Assembly (NCBI GenBank): GCA_965224735.1
Contig: OZ245059.1
Span: forward strand, 1,426,001 to 1,490,000
DNA from: Robiginitomaculum_A sp036478535
Lineage (GTDB): Bacteria > Pseudomonadota > Alphaproteobacteria > Caulobacterales > Maricaulaceae
Direction: 5' to 3'
Length of the DNA: 64,000 nt
Shown here in pieces: positions 63,497-64,000 of the stretch. The position numbers and the translations under genes were made by a program. A model generated the notes under the pieces. It made no database searches and was not told the DNA's origin. It was given only the letters and a program-made list of their open reading frames with translations. Numbering within the stretch: the stretch's first letter is position 1; each line of letters opens with the position of its first letter.

Positions 63497-64000
63497 TCTC
63501 TATAACCCATAAGGCTATCGCCAAGGGCTTGTTTAAGCTCATCAAGGTAAGGCTCAAAATGTTTCCATTGCGCGAGGCCTTTGGTGTTTATAGGTTGGCG
63601 AACTTGTTCAGAACTTGCCGTACGCACTTCACGTTTGCTCTTGTGAAAGTCCACACAGGACTGCTCGAACGGGAGGCCACAATGATCCAAAATTCGCCTG
63701 ACTTGAGGCTCTAAATCAGCAACTACGTCCTCATATTGCACACGCAATATTTTTCCAGGCAAGACGGTGTCCCAATGGCGCATAAGCTCGACATAGCCTT
63801 TGTAATATCGGCCTATTTGCTCAAGCCCATAAGTAAACTCTTGACCTTCGGCAAATAATTGCTTGAAGCCAGAGAAACAGCAAGACAACGGGTCACGGCG
63901 CGCATCAATTATTTTTGCATTCGGCAATATTAGATGAATAAGCCCGATATGGCGAAAATTATTGGGCATTTTATCGGTAAAAAACGCAGCGCCTTTGCGG
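63493..64000 (-). CDS. Sulfotransferase family protein, C-terminal part
   Basis: The frame is open to the window edge, so the N terminus lies outside. DKMPNNFRHIGLIHLILPNA, KIIDARRDPLSCCFSGFKQL and LRVQYEDVVADLEPQVRRIL are the Sulfotransfer_3 pattern: a conserved K-M-P-x-N-F, then the 3-prime-phosphate-binding R-x-x-x-x-S/C region. Such proteins move sulfate from PAPS and often follow TPR repeats. The stop codon's CTAG is the insertion site of the IS481 element. Confidence 0.85.
   Translation of the reverse strand, partial: RKGAAFFTDKMPNNFRHIGLIHLILPNAKIIDARRDPLSCCFSGFKQLFAEGQEFTYGLEQIGRYYKGYVELMRHWDTVLPGKILRVQYEDVVADLEPQVRRILDHCGLPFEQSCVDFHKSKREVRTASSEQVRQPINTKGLAQWKHFEPYLDELKQALGDSLMGYRD

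Overview
The window looks like a moderately AT-rich chromosome segment of an alphaproteobacterium. Supporting signs are the alphaproteobacterial gene neighbourhoods (ftsE-ftsX-YdcF-DUF2125; NDUFA12-DUF2155 convergent with aat-accC-accB-aroQ; the DUF4175/TIGR02302 giant), a class II B12-dependent ribonucleotide reductase with the long zinc-binding tail, and a dimethylglycine/sarcosine C1 pathway. The species cannot be named from this sequence. A marine, osmolyte- and algal-sugar-using lifestyle is an inference from the fucose and betaine-derivative genes.

Layout. 1-775 is a non-coding or decayed region with an IS5-type remnant. 776-22191 is housekeeping: tyrosine branch (chorismate mutase, prephenate dehydrogenase), the FtsEX group, DUF4175, aspS, a secreted pentapeptide-repeat protein, nrdJ, NDUFA12/DUF2155, aat-accC-accB-aroQ and thiS-thiG. 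22644-28053 is an L-fucose island (aldose dehydrogenase, lactonase, two-piece UxaA-type dehydratase, mutarotase, FucP permease) with the coding remnant of a probable SDR. 28509-29398 is a broken IS630. 29425-41210 is a complete type II-C CRISPR-Cas locus: a 105-repeat array, cas2, cas1, cas9 and a tracrRNA locus. 41426-49276 holds tryptophanase, tig-clpP-clpX-lon, then tRNA-Val. 49651-59921 is C1/osmolyte catabolism: folD, a dimethylglycine-dehydrogenase-like gene, soxBDAG and a BCCT transporter. 59921-63492 is a pile-up of mobile-element debris (IS5-family, truncated Tn3 TnpA, IS481-family). The window ends in a partial sulfotransferase.

The most interesting system is the tracrRNA locus at 40967-41210. 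On the + strand two promoters can be read. The downstream one starts exactly at the anti-repeat and gives an ordinary tracrRNA ending in a UACG-loop terminator. The upstream one would make a longer RNA consisting of about 22 nt of guide, a CRISPR-repeat mimic, a linker, the anti-repeat and the tracr tail, that is, a natural single-guide RNA. The last 10 nt of its guide match a site lying between the -35 and -10 boxes of the divergent cas9 promoter. This is the architecture of the long-form tracrRNA (tracr-L) that represses cas genes in Streptococcus pyogenes (type II-A), here in a II-C locus. The repeat mimic departs from the array consensus in a way that restores perfect pairing to the anti-repeat. 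Separately, every array repeat appears to carry its own promoter, as in Neisseria and Campylobacter II-C arrays.
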